Assembly (NCBI RefSeq): GCF_024666595.1
Contig: NZ_CP088296.1
Span: 3,524,501 to 3,588,500 of the forward strand
Source of the DNA: Sphingomonas sp. J315
GTDB taxonomy: Bacteria > Pseudomonadota > Alphaproteobacteria > Sphingomonadales > Sphingomonadaceae
DNA length: 64,000 bases
Direction: 5' to 3'
The notes beneath the pieces are model-generated. The model was not told the origin of the DNA. It did not search any database and was given only the letters and a program-made list of their open reading frames with translations. A program made the translations under genes and the position numbers. Of the stretch, positions 1-12,032 are shown one piece after another (position 1 is the first letter of the stretch; the number at the start of each line of letters is the position of its first letter).

Positions 1-1
1 G

Positions 2-379
2 GAGCTGAACGAGCCCGCGCCTAGCGAGCCGCTGCAGCCCGAGCCGCGCCGTGCACCCCAACCCGTGCAGCGCGAGACGCCGCGCGTCGATCTGCGCGAC
101 GTGGAACCCGAGCCTCAGCCGGCCGCGCGCGCCGAACCGATCCTCTCGCAGACGACCGCCGAAGCCACGCGTGGCCCGCTCGAGGCGCTGTCGCGCATGG
201 TGGTGAAGCCCGAGGCTGCGCCGGCCCCCGCGCTGCCCGCTGGCGAAACTTCGCTGGAGGCCATGGTGCGCGAGATGATCCGCCCCATGCTGCGCGACTG
301 GCTCGACGCCAATCTGCCGCGCATGGTCGAGGAAATGGTCCAGCGCGAGATTTCGCGGATTGCGGCGGGGCGGGACTGA
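2..379 (+). CDS. PopZ/DUF2497-family polar organising protein, C-terminal part (5' end outside window)
   Basis: The frame is open from base 2 to the TGA at 377-379, so the gene enters from the left edge. The visible part is a Pro/Glu/Arg-rich low-complexity stretch followed by a C-terminal amphipathic helical block (LEAMVREMIRPMLRDWLDA, then NLPRMVEEMVQREISRI). That block is the conserved C-terminal oligomerisation region of the DUF2497/PopZ family, which in Caulobacter forms the polar matrix that anchors the chromosome centromere. DUF2497 genes commonly sit just upstream of valS in alphaproteobacteria, as here (39-bp gap). The family call rests on the C-terminal motif and context; whether it is a functional PopZ cannot be judged from the fragment. 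Confidence 0.75.
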   Translation, partial: ELNEPAPSEPLQPEPRRAPQPVQRETPRVDLRDVEPEPQPAARAEPILSQTTAEATRGPLEALSRMVVKPEAAPAPALPAGETSLEAMVREMIRPMLRDWLDANLPRMVEEMVQREISRIAAGRD

Positions 380-417
380 GTCTTGCCTAAGCCGTCCCGC
401 CCGTTAGAGGGCGGGGC

Positions 418-3099
418 ATGAGCGAACTTCCAAAGACCTTCGACCCCGCCGATATCGAGCAGCGCTGGTACGCCTATTGGGAAAGCAACGGGCTGTTCCG
501 GCCGGAACGTCCGGGCGCGCAGCCCTGGACGATCGTCAACCCGCCGCCGAACGTCACCGGCTCGCTGCATATCGGCCATGCGCTCGACAATACGCTGCAG
601 GACATTCTCGTCCGTCATGCGCGGCTGAAGGGCATGGACGCGCGCTGGGTGGTCGGCATGGACCATGCCGGCATCGCGACGCAGATGGTGGTCGAGCGCC
701 AGCTCAACGAACGCCAGCAGAAGCGCACCAACTTCACCCGCGAGGAGTTCGTCGCAAAGGTGTGGGAGTGGAAGGCCGAGAGCGGCGGGGCGATCACCGG
801 TCAGCTGCGGCGCCTCGGCTGTTCGATGGACTGGTCCGACGAGCGCTTCACGATGGACGAGGGCTTTTCGAAGGCCGTGCTCAAGGTCTTTGTCGACCTC
901 CACAAGCAGGGCCTGATCTACCGCGACAAAAGGCTGGTGAACTGGGACCCGGGCCTCGGAACCGCGATCAGCGACCTTGAGGTCGAGACGCGCGAGGTTG
1001 CCGGCAAGTTCTGGCACCTGCGTTATCCGCTCGCCGATGGCAGCGGCTTTATCCTTGTCGCGACGACGCGGCCGGAAACGATGCTGGCCGATATGGCGGT
1101 AGCGGTGCACCCGACCGATGAGCGCTATGCCGCATTGGTCGGCAAGCAGGTCAAGCTACCGATCACCGGCCGCCTGATCCCGATCGTCGCCGACGAACAT
1201 GCCGATCCCGAACTGGGGTCGGGCGCGGTCAAGATCACGCCGGGCCATGACTTCAATGACTTCGAAGTCGGCCGCCGCGCCGGAATCGAGGCGCGCGACA
1301 TGCTCAATATGCTCGATGCCAAGGCGATGCTTTGCCAGACTTCGGACGGGTTGATCCCGGCCGAGCTGATCGGCCTCGACCGCTTCGACGCGCGTGAGAA
1401 GGTCGTGGCACGGCTGAAGGACGAGGGTTTCCTCGTTCCCTGGACCGACAAGGACGGCAACGAACACGACGCAGAGCCGCGCAAGATCCAGACGCCGTTC
1501 GGCGACCGCTCGGGCGTGGTGATCGAACCGTGGCTGACCGACCAATGGTATGTCGACGCGGCGACGCTGGCGAAACCCGCGATCGAGGCGGTGCGGTCGG
1601 GCGCGACCAAGGTCGTGCCGAAGAGCTGGGAAAAGACCTATTTCAACTGGATGGAGAACATCCAGCCGTGGTGCGTCAGCCGCCAGCTGTGGTGGGGGCA
1701 TCGGATTCCGGCGTGGTTCGCCGAGGACGGCAGCGTCTATGTCGCTGAAAACGAAGCCGAAGCTCAGGCGCAGGCGGGTGAGGGCGTTGCCCTGACGCAG
1801 GACGAGGATGTTCTCGATACCTGGTTTTCCTCCGCGCTGTGGCCGTTCGCGACGTTGGGCTGGCCCGAGAATGACGACCCGACGCTCGGCGGGCGTTATC
1901 CCAATGATGTGCTGATTTCCGGCTTCGACATCCTGTTCTTCTGGGATGCGCGGATGATGATGCAGGGTTTGCACTTCATGAAAGAAGTGCCGTTCAAGAC
2001 CTTGTATCTGCACGGGCTTGTCCGCGCCGCTGATGGCGCGAAGATGTCCAAGTCCAAGGGCAATGTCGTCGATCCGCTGGGTCTGATCGACCAATATGGC
2101 GCGGACGCGCTGCGCTTCTTCATGGCGGCGATGGAGAGCCAGGGCCGCGACGTGAAGATGGATGAAAAGCGCGTCGAGGGGTATCGCAACTTCGCGACCA
2201 AGCTGTGGAATGCGGCGCGGTTCGCGCAGTCGAACGGGATTCGCGCAAGCGAACATGTCGAGGCTCCTCGCGCCACGCTCGCGGTGAACAAGTGGATTAT
2301 CGCGGAGACGGTGTCCACGGTGCAGGCGATGGACATCGCCTTTGCCGACCATCGGTTCGACGGCGCGGCCAACACCATCTACCAGTTCACCTGGAGCCGC
2401 TTCTGCGACTGGTATCTGGAGTTGATCAAGCCGGTGCTCCAGACCGAAGGCGCCGAGGGAGCCGAGGAGACGCGGCAGGTCGCGGGCTGGGTGCTCGACC
2501 AGATCCTCGTCATGCTCCACCCGTTCATGCCCTTCATCACCGAAGAGCTGTGGTCGAAGATGGGCGAACGCCCGGATTACCCGATCATCGCCGCCAAATG
2601 GCCGATGGCGGATGCGCGCGCGCTCGATCCCGAGGCGGCGCAGGAGATCGACTGGCTGATCCGGCTGGTGAGCGAGCTGCGCGCGGCGCGGACCGAGCTG
2701 AACGTACCGCCGGGCGCACGGCTGGCGCTGCACGTGCGCGATGCGCATGCCGACACGCTGGAGCGGCTTGCGCGCCAGAATGCGGCGCTGAGCCGTCTGG
2801 CCCGCGTCGACCGCGCCGAGGGCGCGGCGCCGGCGGGCGGCGCATTGCAGATCGTGGTGGACGAGGCGACCTATGTCCTCCCGCTCGAAGGCGTGATCGA
2901 TCTCGACGCCGAACGCGCGCGCCTGACCAAGGCGATCGCGGCGGCGGAGAAGGAGCGGGATAGCCTCAACGCGCGGCTGTCCAACCCTGCTTTTGCCGAA
3001 AAGGCCAAGCCCGAGGCGGTGGAGAAGGCGCGGGCGGACCATGCCGAGAAGTCGGCCGAAGCGGCGCGGTTGGGCGCAGCGCTGGGGCGACTGGGGTAA
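418..3099 (+). CDS. valS: Valine--tRNA ligase
   Basis: An 893-aa class I aminoacyl-tRNA synthetase that charges tRNA-Val in the cytoplasm. The HIGH signature is at residues 51-54 after [10 protein letters not shown], and the KMSKS loop is at residues 542-546 ([13 protein letters not shown]). The editing (CP1) domain lies between them with the [11 protein letters not shown] motif. The anticodon-binding helical domain follows, and the last about 75 residues form the Lys/Glu/Ala-rich coiled-coil arm typical of ValS. The ATG at 418 directly follows GGGCGGGGC and gives the family-typical N-terminus. Length and motif order are complete, with no frame break. Confidence 0.98.
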   Translation: MSELPKTFDPADIEQRWYAYWESNGLFRPERPGAQPWTIVNPPPNVTGSLHIGHALDNTLQDILVRHARLKGMDARWVVGMDHAGIATQMVVERQLNERQQKRTNFTREEFVAKVWEWKAESGGAITGQLRRLGCSMDWSDERFTMDEGFSKAVLKVFVDLHKQGLIYRDKRLVNWDPGLGTAISDLEVETREVAGKFWHLRYPLADGSGFILVATTRPETMLADMAVAVHPTDERYAALVGKQVKLPITGRLIPIVADEHADPELGSGAVKITPGHDFNDFEVGRRAGIEARDMLNMLDAKAMLCQTSDGLIPAELIGLDRFDAREKVVARLKDEGFLVPWTDKDGNEHDAEPRKIQTPFGDRSGVVIEPWLTDQWYVDAATLAKPAIEAVRSGATKVVPKSWEKTYFNWMENIQPWCVSRQLWWGHRIPAWFAEDGSVYVAENEAEAQAQAGEGVALTQDEDVLDTWFSSALWPFATLGWPENDDPTLGGRYPNDVLISGFDILFFWDARMMMQGLHFMKEVPFKTLYLHGLVRAADGAKMSKSKGNVVDPLGLIDQYGADALRFFMAAMESQGRDVKMDEKRVEGYRNFATKLWNAARFAQSNGIRASEHVEAPRATLAVNKWIIAETVSTVQAMDIAFADHRFDGAANTIYQFTWSRFCDWYLELIKPVLQTEGAEGAEETRQVAGWVLDQILVMLHPFMPFITEELWSKMGERPDYPIIAAKWPMADARALDPEAAQEIDWLIRLVSELRAARTELNVPPGARLALHVRDAHADTLERLARQNAALSRLARVDRAEGAAPAGGALQIVVDEATYVLPLEGVIDLDAERARLTKAIAAAEKERDSLNARLSNPAFAEKAKPEAVEKARADHAEKSAEAARLGAALGRLG

Positions 3100-4800
<1,701 letters not shown>

Positions 4801-4814
4801 GAGAAGGGGAGGCG

Positions 4815-7070
4815 ATGAGCGCCGAAGCAGTCGCCGAACCACAGCCGGGCGCGCCCGGATGGCTGAAGGGCGTAGGCGGCCCGCTGTTCGTCGTCACGAT
4901 CCTGCTCGGCAGCTTCCTGCTGTTCCTGGTCCAGCCGATGATCGCGCGGATGGCGCTGCCGCGGCTCGGCGGCGCGCCCGCTGTTTGGAACAGCGCGATG
5001 CTGATCTATCAGGCGCTGCTGCTGGGTGGCTATGCATATGCGCACTGGCTGGGCCGGGTGCCGGTGCGGCGGCAGGCGATGATCCATCTGGCGGTGCTTG
5101 CGGTTGCGGCGCTTTGGCTGCCGATCGGGCTGATGGCGATGCAGATGCCGGCGGATGCCGAGCCGGCGGTGTGGGTGCCGTGGTTGCTTGCCGCGTCGAT
5201 TGGGCCATTGTTTTTCGCGATCTCGGCGCAGGCGCCGTTGCTGCAGCGCTGGTTCGCCGCAGCTTCGGGCGGGCGCGATCCCTACGCGCTCTATGCCGCG
5301 TCGAATGTCGGGAGTTTCGGCGGGTTGATCGCCTATCCGCTGCTGGTCGAGCCGGGGATGGCGCTGCATGCGCAAAGCTGGCTGTGGACCGGTGGCTATG
5401 CGCTGGTGTTCGTCGCGGTCGCGGCGTGCGCGCTGCTGTTGCCGCGCAAGGTGGCGGACGAGCCGCATGTCCATGCGACCAGTGCGCCGCCGTCGAAGCG
5501 GCGCGTGGCGCACTGGATCGCGCTGGCCTTTGTCCCCTCTGGGCTGATGCTGGCGACGTCGAGCTTTCTGACGACCGATATCGTTGCGGTGCCGATGCTG
5601 TGGGTGCTGCCGCTGGGCCTGTATCTGCTGAGCTTTACGATTGCGTTCGCGACGCGGCGCGCGGTGGCGGTGGTGCTGACCCGGTTCGCGCCGATCACGA
5701 TCCTGTTGTTCGGCGGGCTGATGATCGCCGGGCACAACGCCAATCCCGAGCTGAATGCGCTGATGGCGCTGGCGCTGCTGTTCATGGTCGCGGTCGCGCT
5801 GCACACGCATATGTACGATCTACGGCCCGAGCCGGATCGGCTGACCGGATTCTACCTCGCGATGTCGGTGGGCGGGGCGTTGGGCGGGGTGTTCGCGGCT
5901 TTGGTCGCGCCCTTGGTGTTCGACTGGACCTATGAATATCCGATCCTGATCCTCGCCGCCGGGTTGCTGGTGCCGCAGGAATGGCTGTTGCCGTTCTTTC
6001 AGCGGCTCTGGGGTGAACCGGGGCAGGGGCGGCGGGTCCGTATCCTTGCCATTGCGCTGATCGTCGCGCTGATCGTCTGGTTCGGCGTCTCGAAGGGGTC
6101 GGACCTTCTTGGCGAGAGGCAGGCCGGGATCCTGTATCTGACGCTGGCGGTGATCGGGCTGTTCACCGTGGGCATGCGGGTACCGTTCATGATCGTGCTG
6201 GCCGGCGCGCTGTTCCTGTTCGGCGGGTTCCGCTCGATCGCGATGAGCTGGCAGGGCGATCTGCGGACGCGGTCATACTTCGGCGTCTATACGATCACCG
6301 ACCTCGCCGATCAGAAGCGGCTGGCGCACGGCACGACGCTGCACGGCGTCCAGCTGGAGGGGAATCCCGAGCGGCTGAAGCTGCCGACTACCTATTATGT
6401 CCCCGGATCGGGGGTGGGGCAGGCGATGCAGGCGTTGCCGCCGCTTTATGGCCCCAACGCGCGGGTCGGCGTGGTCGGGCTGGGGACCGGGACGCTCGCC
6501 TGTTATGCCAAGCCGGGCCAGTCGTGGCGCTTCTACGAGATCGATCCGGCGGTGGTCGATCTGGCGCGCGGGCCGTTCCGATTCCTTGAGCAATGCCTGC
6601 CCGACGCGAAGATCATATTGGGCGATGCGCGGTTGCGGCTGGTGGAAGAGCCGGCACACAGTCTCGATCTGCTCGTGCTGGACGCCTTTTCCTCCGACGC
6701 GGTGCCGATGCATCTGATGACGCTGGAGGCGTTCGCGACCTATGATCGCGTGCTGGCCAAGGACGGGCTGTTGCTCGTCCATATCTCGAACCGGTTCCTG
6801 TCGCTGGAGCCGGTGGTCGAGCGCGCGGCGAAGCTGGGCGGATGGTCGGCAGCGCAGCTGACCTATCACCCGGCGCTGATCGAGGAGCTGAACGAGGCGG
6901 CTACGTCGGACTGGATCGCACTGTCGCGCTCGCCCGAGAAGCTGGCGCAGCTGACCGCACGCGGGGAAGGCTGGCGACGCCTGGAGGGTCGGGCTGACTT
7001 TACCCCCTGGACCGACGATTATGCGACGATTCTGCCGGTGTTGCGCAGCCTGAACAAGGATCTGCCCTGA
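4815..7070 (+). CDS. Membrane-fused spermidine synthase-like protein
   Basis: A protein of about 751 aa. The first about 490 residues are a polytopic membrane region (numerous hydrophobic helices starting GPLFVVTILLGSFLLFLVQP). The C-terminal third is a Rossmann methyltransferase/spermidine-synthase fold (GVVGLGTGTLACYAKPGQ, YEIDPAVVDLA, LLVLDAFSSDAVPMHL). This matches the 'fused MFS/spermidine synthase' family, whose substrate is not established; some members act on polyamines. ATG 4815 follows a strong AAGGGGAGG site; a GTG at 4797 is less likely. It lies 14 bp after the repaired end of the acetyltransferase gene and converges on the lipoprotein gene. Confidence 0.85.
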   Translation: MSAEAVAEPQPGAPGWLKGVGGPLFVVTILLGSFLLFLVQPMIARMALPRLGGAPAVWNSAMLIYQALLLGGYAYAHWLGRVPVRRQAMIHLAVLAVAALWLPIGLMAMQMPADAEPAVWVPWLLAASIGPLFFAISAQAPLLQRWFAAASGGRDPYALYAASNVGSFGGLIAYPLLVEPGMALHAQSWLWTGGYALVFVAVAACALLLPRKVADEPHVHATSAPPSKRRVAHWIALAFVPSGLMLATSSFLTTDIVAVPMLWVLPLGLYLLSFTIAFATRRAVAVVLTRFAPITILLFGGLMIAGHNANPELNALMALALLFMVAVALHTHMYDLRPEPDRLTGFYLAMSVGGALGGVFAALVAPLVFDWTYEYPILILAAGLLVPQEWLLPFFQRLWGEPGQGRRVRILAIALIVALIVWFGVSKGSDLLGERQAGILYLTLAVIGLFTVGMRVPFMIVLAGALFLFGGFRSIAMSWQGDLRTRSYFGVYTITDLADQKRLAHGTTLHGVQLEGNPERLKLPTTYYVPGSGVGQAMQALPPLYGPNARVGVVGLGTGTLACYAKPGQSWRFYEIDPAVVDLARGPFRFLEQCLPDAKIILGDARLRLVEEPAHSLDLLVLDAFSSDAVPMHLMTLEAFATYDRVLAKDGLLLVHISNRFLSLEPVVERAAKLGGWSAAQLTYHPALIEELNEAATSDWIALSRSPEKLAQLTARGEGWRRLEGRADFTPWTDDYATILPVLRSLNKDLP

Positions 7071-7073
7071 GAG

Positions 7074-7565
7074 TTACTCGGCCAGGGCATCCTCGAGCGC
7101 CTGAACCTTTTCAGTCTGTTCGGCGGCGATGCTGGAAAGTTTGGCGATTGCCGCGTCGAGCGCGGGATAGGGGGGCGTGCCGGCGCTCAGCCGTTCGGCG
7201 GCCGTCGCTTCAAGGCTCGTGACGATCGCCACGGTCTCACCGCGCACGCCATTGAGGTCGGCCAGTGCCACCTGAGCTGCGACCCAGCTTTCGCCACCCG
7301 GCGCGACCCCGCGCGCAATCGCGACCCGCGATTCGGTTTCCATCGCGAGCGAGCGGAAGCGCGTTGCGATCCTATCGGCTGCAGCGACCTGTTCCGTGAT
7401 CCGGGACTCCAGCGCTGCGTCGGGCGTCACGACCGGGTCGGGGCGCACCACCTCACCCGCGTCCCGCGATTCGATCGGGCGAGGCAGGAGCGAGGGATAG
7501 CCATCGCTGACGGTGCTGCAGGCGCACAGCGCGAGGGGGAGCGCAAGGAAGACCAGGTGTCGCAT
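7074..7565 (-). CDS. Putative lipoprotein, helical, unknown function
   Basis: A 163-aa protein. From the ATG at 7565 it begins MRHLVFLALPLALCACS, a short basic start and hydrophobic core ending in a probable lipobox (LCAC, with an atypical Cys at -2), so it is likely exported and lipid-anchored. The mature part is Ala/Glu/Arg-rich and predicted helical (RITEQVAAADRIATRFRSLA and on), without an enzyme motif I recognise. An upstream in-frame start would remove the signal-peptide character and is disfavoured. The gene converges on the spermidine synthase-like gene with only three bases between stops. Confidence 0.65.
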   Translation of the reverse strand: MRHLVFLALPLALCACSTVSDGYPSLLPRPIESRDAGEVVRPDPVVTPDAALESRITEQVAAADRIATRFRSLAMETESRVAIARGVAPGGESWVAAQVALADLNGVRGETVAIVTSLEATAAERLSAGTPPYPALDAAIAKLSSIAAEQTEKVQALEDALAE

Positions 7566-7649
7566 CGCGGCGGGTGTATGCCGCGAAGAAACTCTGCGCA
7601 ACGGGCTTGCGTTTCGCGAAAACCGCTTCTATCAGCGCCCCTCCACTGC

Positions 7650-7726
7650 GCACCCGTAGCTCAGCTGGATAGAGCATCAGACTACGAATCTGAGGGTCGG
7701 ACGTTCGAATCGTTCCGGGTGCGCCA
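7650..7726 (+). tRNA. tRNA-Arg(ACG)
   Basis: A 77-base tRNA. The acceptor arms GCACCCG and CGGGTGC pair fully; the D-arm is GCTCAGCTGGATAGAGC. The anticodon stem TCAGA/TCTGA encloses the loop CTACGAA with anticodon ACG. The T-arm contains GTTCGAATC, the discriminator is G, and CCA is encoded at 7724-7726. A34 is expected to be deaminated to inosine so that it reads CGN codons. Confidence 0.97.
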
Positions 7727-7729
7727 TTC

Positions 7730-7764
7730 AAAGCCCCGCCATCCCAATGGGTTGGCGGGGCTTT
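7730..7764 (+). terminator. Intrinsic terminator-like hairpin after tRNA-Arg
   Basis: AAAGCCCCGCCA (7730-7741) pairs perfectly with TGGCGGGGCTTT (7753-7764) across an 11-base loop, starting three bases after the tRNA CCA. The right arm ends in TTT. Position and stability fit termination of the tRNA transcript. Confidence 0.75.
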
Positions 7765-7982
7765 GTTGCTTGTTACCCAAATCGACAAATACATGAATTG
7801 GCTTCGTGGAGATCGTGTTAAGCATCTCCATGGCCATTTTTCATAGCTTTGCCTGTCTGATTCGTGGGCATAGCTGGAATCGCAGCCGCGCACGCGAGGG
7901 GTATCGAACCTGTCGGCGGTGCAAGCGTCGCGAGCCGGACCCCGGCTATACCCCGCCGACCGAGCGAACCGAATAGCCGGGC
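7765..7982. other. Non-coding stretch between tRNA-Arg and scfR
   Basis: About 218 bases of lower GC content than the flanks, with no start or frame showing codon bias. A small hairpin is formed by TGGAGAT (7807-7813) and ATCTCCA (7824-7830). I see no integrase, direct repeat of the tRNA 3' end, or other sign of an integrated element. Confidence 0.5.
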
Positions 7983-9373
7983 CTAGAAGATATAGGGCAC
8001 TGGCGCGCGGACATCCGGGTCGATCCGAATCTCGCTTGCCGCCGGGGGAAGGCGCGCTGGTCGCACTCCGCGCGCGGGCAGATGCGGCAGCTGGTCCCGA
8101 TCGGTGTCGCGAGTCCGCCCGGGCGCAGGCCATCGGCATAGACGAACTCGCCCGCATGCGCCTCCTCGCATCCCAGCGCCACGGCATAGCGGCGCGGGGG
8201 GCGGTCGTAGCTGGCCGAAGGCTTCACCAGCCCCTTGGCCATGATGACGTAGCGCGCGCCATCGGGCGTCTCCGCCAGCTGAGTCAGGATTCGGTCGGGA
8301 ATCGCAACCGCCTCATGCACCACCCAGAGCGGGCACGCGCCGCCGAAACGGGCGAATTCCAGCCGCGTCGCCGAGTGCCGCTTGGTGATGTTCCCCGCCA
8401 TATCGACACGGCAGAAGAAGAAGGGGGTGCCCAGCGCGCCCGGCCGCTGGAGCGTCGAAAGGCGATGGCATGCCTGTTCGAAGCTGGTGCCGAAGCGCTG
8501 ACGCAGCCGGTCGATATCGTGGCGCAGCGCACGTGCCGCCTCACGGAAGCGGGTGTAGGGCATCAGCAGCGCGCCGGCGGCATAGTTGGCGAGGCCGAGC
8601 GCGAGCAGTTCGCGTGCAGCGGGTGTGGCAAGCCCGCTTGCGTCGGCGACCGCGCGCATTTCGTTGGAAAATTCGAGGCGTGCGAGCCTCTGGGCCAGCA
8701 GGAATGCGCGGCTTTCGGGCGTCACGACCCCGCTGATCACCAGCCGTCGCGCATCGGGATCGAAGTGCGACAGGCGCGTATCGTCGTCACGTGCCTCATC
8801 GATCGCGATGCCGTGCCAGGTGCGCAGCCGATCCTCGATCGCGCGGGGATGGTCGAAGCTGTCTGCCAGCGTCTCCGCCGCGCGGTCGAGCGGATCGATG
8901 TAGTTTCCTTCGGCCTGATACCAGTCGCGCACCGCCTCCCATGGCAGCGCGCCCCCGCGCCCGGCACCGCTCTCGACCTTGTCGTCGAGCACGCGCAGCT
9001 GCGCCTGGGCGCGCCGCCACGCATCGTGCAGCGCGACCATGCGGCGGGTGAGGCCGGGGTGTTTCTCGACCCCACGCTGCACTGCGGCTTCGTCGAGCGT
9101 CCCTGCTGCGATGCTGGTGTCGGTCGCTGCCTCGATCGCGCGGATCAGTTCGGCGGTTCCGTCGTCGCTGCCGACTTCGCCCCATAGATCGGGAAACTCG
9201 CGGCTGAGCGCGACCAGCACCGGCGGGGTGAGCGGGCGTTCCTCATTCTCGATCTGCGAGAGGTAACTGACCGAGACGCCGAGCCGCGCGGCGAGCGCCG
9301 CCTGGGGCAGGGACAGGCGCTTGCGCAGGTCGCGGACCCGCGTTCCGGCGAAGAGGCGGCGGCGTTGCTCCAT
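7983..9373 (-). CDS. ScfR/RamB-type transcriptional regulator of short-chain acyl-CoA metabolism (C-terminal indel)
   Basis: 463 aa after repair. The N-terminal HTH_XRE domain (about residues 7-63, LRKRLSLPQAALAARLGV, SYLSQIENEERPLT) is followed by an IrrE/ImmA-like domain and a C-terminal part with paired cysteines (SCRICPRAECDQRAFP). This is the ScfR/RamB architecture that senses short-chain acyl-CoA and controls propionate or acetate genes. It is divergent from pccB, its probable target. As sequenced, the frame passes the normal end. Adding one G to the run at 8044-8048 yields ASEIRIDPDVRAPVPYIF and the stop at 7983-7985. The start is ATG 9373 (MEQRRRLFAG). Confidence 0.85.
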
Positions 9374-9401
9374 GACTTCACCATATATGCGGAGTTGTAA
9401 G

Positions 9402-9429
9402 ATGCAACTTCGCAACATTGCATTTGCAT
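9402..9429. promoter_or_regulatory. Candidate ScfR operator / divergent promoter region
   Basis: In the 115-bp gap between scfR and pccB, the stretch 9403-9428 carries repeated TGCAA/TTGCA units (TGCAACTTCGCAA then CATTGCATTTGCA). RamB/ScfR regulators are known to bind TTTGC/GCAAA-type motifs. The position allows control of both divergent genes. This is an inference from motif shape and location. Confidence 0.5.
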
Positions 9430-9488
9430 GTGCGCGGGTGTCCTGTGCAGGGACGCGGGGCAGGGGGTAGAGCCCAGGGAGCAAGGCA

Positions 9489-11015
9489 ATGTCTTCGACG
9501 ATCGAGGAACTCGAACGCCGCCGCGCCGCGGCCCGGCTGGGCGGCGGGCAGAAGCGGATCGACGCGCAGCATGCCAAGGGCAAGCTGACCGCGCGCGAGC
9601 GGCTGGAAGTGCTGCTCGACGAGGGATCGTTCGAAGAGCTGGACATGTATGTCGAGCATAATTGCGTCGATTTCGGGATGCCCGATCAGGTTGTGCCGGG
9701 TGACGGCGTGGTCACTGGCAGCGGCACGATCAACGGCCGCCTCGTCTTCGTGTTCAGCCAGGACTTCACCGTGTTCGGCGGGTCGCTTTCCGAACGGCAC
9801 GCGCAGAAGATCTGCAAGATCATGGACATGGCGATGAAGGTCGGCGCGCCGGTGATCGGCCTGAACGACAGCGGCGGCGCGCGCATTCAGGAGGGCGTCG
9901 CGTCGCTCGCCGGCTATGCCGAGGTGTTCCAGCGCAATGTGCTGGCGTCTGGCGTGGTGCCGCAGATTTCGCTGATCATGGGTCCTTGCGCAGGCGGGGC
10001 CGTTTATTCTCCCGCGATGACCGACTTCATCTTCATGGTGAAGGATTCATCGTACATGTTCGTCACCGGCCCGGATGTAGTGAAGACCGTTACCAACGAG
10101 ATCGTCACGCAGGAGGAACTGGGCGGAGCTGTGACGCATACCACGAAGTCGGGCGTTGCCGATGTGGCGTTCGAGAATGACATCGAGGCGCTGCTGGCGG
10201 CGCGCGACTTCGTGGACTTCCTTCCCGCGAGCAATCGCGAGAGCGTGCCCGAGCGGCCGTGCACCGACCCGTGGGATCGTATCGAGGACAGCCTCGACAC
10301 GCTGATCCCGCCGAGCGCCAACCAGCCCTATGACATGCATGAGTTGATCCGCAAAACGGTGGACGAGGGCGACTTCTTCGAAGTGCAGCCGGCGCATGCC
10401 GGCAACATCATCATCGGCTTTGGGCGGATCGAGGGGCGGACCGTCGGTATCGTCGCGAACCAGCCAATGGTGCTGGCCGGGGTGCTCGACATCAATTCGA
10501 GCAAGAAGGCGGCGCGGTTCGTGCGCTTCTGCGATGCGTTCGAGATTCCGATCGTGACCTTTGTCGACGTGCCGGGCTTCCTGCCGGGCGTCGGGCAGGA
10601 GCATAGCGGCATCATCAAGCATGGCGCGAAACTGCTGTTCGCCTATGCCGAGGCGACCGTGTCCAAGATCACGGTGATCACGCGCAAGGCCTATGGCGGC
10701 GCGTATGATGTGATGGCGTCGAAGCATCTGCGCGGCGATCTGAACTATGCCTGGCCGACGGCGGAGATCGCGGTGATGGGCGCCAAGGGCGCGGTCGAGA
10801 TCATCTTTCGCGGGCGCACGCCGGAAGAGATCGCCGAGAAGACGGCGGAATATGAGGCGCGCTTCGCCAACCCGTTCGTCGCGGCGAGCAAGGGGTTTGT
10901 CGACGAGGTGATCATGCCGCATTCGACCCGGCGGCGGATCGCGCTGGGGCTACGGAAGCTGAGGAACAAGAGCCTCGAAAATCCGTGGAAGAAGCATGAC
11001 AATATTCCGCTTTAG
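9489..11015 (+). CDS. pccB: Propionyl-CoA carboxylase beta (carboxyltransferase) subunit
   Basis: A 508-aa carboxyltransferase that moves CO2 from carboxybiotin to propionyl-CoA, giving (S)-methylmalonyl-CoA. Full-length crotonase-fold halves are visible: [20 protein letters not shown] and [19 protein letters not shown] in the N half, [20 protein letters not shown] and [19 protein letters not shown] in the C half. The ATG at 9489 follows an AAGG. It is the first gene of a plus-strand operon whose last gene (pccA) supplies the biotinylated alpha subunit. The partner genes and ScfR context favour propionyl-CoA over other acyl-CoA substrates. Confidence 0.95.
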   Translation: MSSTIEELERRRAAARLGGGQKRIDAQHAKGKLTARERLEVLLDEGSFEELDMYVEHNCVDFGMPDQVVPGDGVVTGSGTINGRLVFVFSQDFTVFGGSLSERHAQKICKIMDMAMKVGAPVIGLNDSGGARIQEGVASLAGYAEVFQRNVLASGVVPQISLIMGPCAGGAVYSPAMTDFIFMVKDSSYMFVTGPDVVKTVTNEIVTQEELGGAVTHTTKSGVADVAFENDIEALLAARDFVDFLPASNRESVPERPCTDPWDRIEDSLDTLIPPSANQPYDMHELIRKTVDEGDFFEVQPAHAGNIIIGFGRIEGRTVGIVANQPMVLAGVLDINSSKKAARFVRFCDAFEIPIVTFVDVPGFLPGVGQEHSGIIKHGAKLLFAYAEATVSKITVITRKAYGGAYDVMASKHLRGDLNYAWPTAEIAVMGAKGAVEIIFRGRTPEEIAEKTAEYEARFANPFVAASKGFVDEVIMPHSTRRRIALGLRKLRNKSLENPWKKHDNIPL

Positions 11016-11024
11016 GGTGTGGTG

Positions 11025-11234
11025 ATGGAACTCTTTGCACCATTCTATTTGGCCCTCGGTAGCGGTTTTCTGGCGTTCAAATTGCTTCGTACAAACGAGC
11101 GGACGGTGCGCCTTGGTATTGGAGAAGGCGAGGAGTCCTACCCTTGGCTTTGGTGGGCTGGAGTGGTTGGCGGAACCGCTGGTTTTCTCGTTTTTGCGGC
11201 ATTCGGCATGCTGCTTGTTGCGGAGAAGGTCTGA
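11025..11234 (+). CDS. Small two-helix membrane protein in the propionyl-CoA operon
   Basis: A 69-aa protein with two hydrophobic segments (about 3-18 FAPFYLALGSGFLAFK and about 42-66 PWLWWAGVVGGTAGFLVFAA) joined by a short charged loop. It starts 9 bp after pccB and its TGA shares bases with the ATG of the following lipoprotein gene (TGATG), so it is translated within the operon. ATG 11025 is chosen over GTG 11019. No family is recognised. Confidence 0.6.
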   Translation: MELFAPFYLALGSGFLAFKLLRTNERTVRLGIGEGEESYPWLWWAGVVGGTAGFLVFAAFGMLLVAEKV

Positions 11235-12016
11235 TGACTCCCCGTCGGCTCACCTATGTCCTTTTCACTCTAGCGGGCGCGGTAGCGCTGCTGGCGGGCT
11301 GCCAGCAGGAACCCGATAGCGGCAACGCGACCGCGGCGACGCCGTCTGCGACCCCGAGTGCAACCGGTGTGCGCGCCTTGCCTGAGGCGGAACAGCTCAA
11401 GCTCGCCTTCCGCACGACCTATGGCAAGGATGGTGCGGCGCAGGTGCAGGAGGACGATGCCGGGGTCATCAACGTGACGCCGGGTCAGTTGCTGTGGATC
11501 GGCGACATTGCGGTGCTGCTGAGCCCCGGGGCGAATGAGTCCGACTGTCATGCCTGTTCGGGGGCGCTGGCGATTGCCTATCTCAAGCCTCAGGGCGACG
11601 GCTTCGCGGTGACCGGGAAGTGGCCGACGCTGGTGCGTGGCTCGGGCTGGGGTGCGGAGCCGGAATGGCGGGTGACGAATGAGTTCACCGACAATCCCGC
11701 CATCTATGTCGAAAGCGGCGACACCGCGCAGGGCTATTCGTGCGGTGGCGCGTCGATCACCGAATTGAAGCCCGACGGGCCGGTCCAGTCGGAGCGCATC
11801 TGGCTGTCGGCGTCAAACGAGGGCGCGGTCGATGAGGCGACCGGCAAGACCTTTGGCGGCGAACCGCTGAGCAAGCTGGAGGGCGAGATCGTCGATATCG
11901 TGAAGGGCAAGTCGTTCGCGGTGCAGGCGAGCGGGACGGCGAAGTTCGTCGAACGCTATGAATATCGCGATGGCAAGTTCGTCCCGCTTCAGAAGGAGTC
12001 GCGGCTGTCGTGCTGA
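11234..12016 (+). CDS. Putative lipoprotein, unknown function, in the propionyl-CoA operon
   Basis: A 260-aa protein beginning MTPRRLTYVLFTLAGAVALL followed by the lipobox AGC, then a Thr/Ala/Ser-rich linker (NATAATPSATPSATG). The rest of the mature part contains SDCHACSGALAIAYL and a SCGG segment, so disulfides in the envelope are possible. The ATG overlaps the preceding stop. I do not recognise the domain. Its place between pccB and the epimerase is odd for a metabolic operon, and its role there is unknown. Confidence 0.65.
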   Translation: MTPRRLTYVLFTLAGAVALLAGCQQEPDSGNATAATPSATPSATGVRALPEAEQLKLAFRTTYGKDGAAQVQEDDAGVINVTPGQLLWIGDIAVLLSPGANESDCHACSGALAIAYLKPQGDGFAVTGKWPTLVRGSGWGAEPEWRVTNEFTDNPAIYVESGDTAQGYSCGGASITELKPDGPVQSERIWLSASNEGAVDEATGKTFGGEPLSKLEGEIVDIVKGKSFAVQASGTAKFVERYEYRDGKFVPLQKESRLSC

Positions 12017-12032
12017 ACCCGGGAATGATGCC

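Noticed and set aside
1156..3042. Long open frame antisense to valS (about 628 codons)
   Set aside because: It mirrors the codon bias of valS; there is no start signal and no recognisable domain. Similar antisense frames opposite asd, pccB, scpA and divL were rejected for the same reason.
7650..7982. Possible integration site of a mobile element at tRNA-Arg
   Set aside because: No integrase, no duplicated tRNA 3' end and no change to phage-like genes; the neighbours are ordinary chromosomal genes.
7453..8187. Minus-strand frame reading through the tRNA
   Set aside because: A shadow across tRNA-Arg and the 3' end of scfR; typical false call around tRNA genes.
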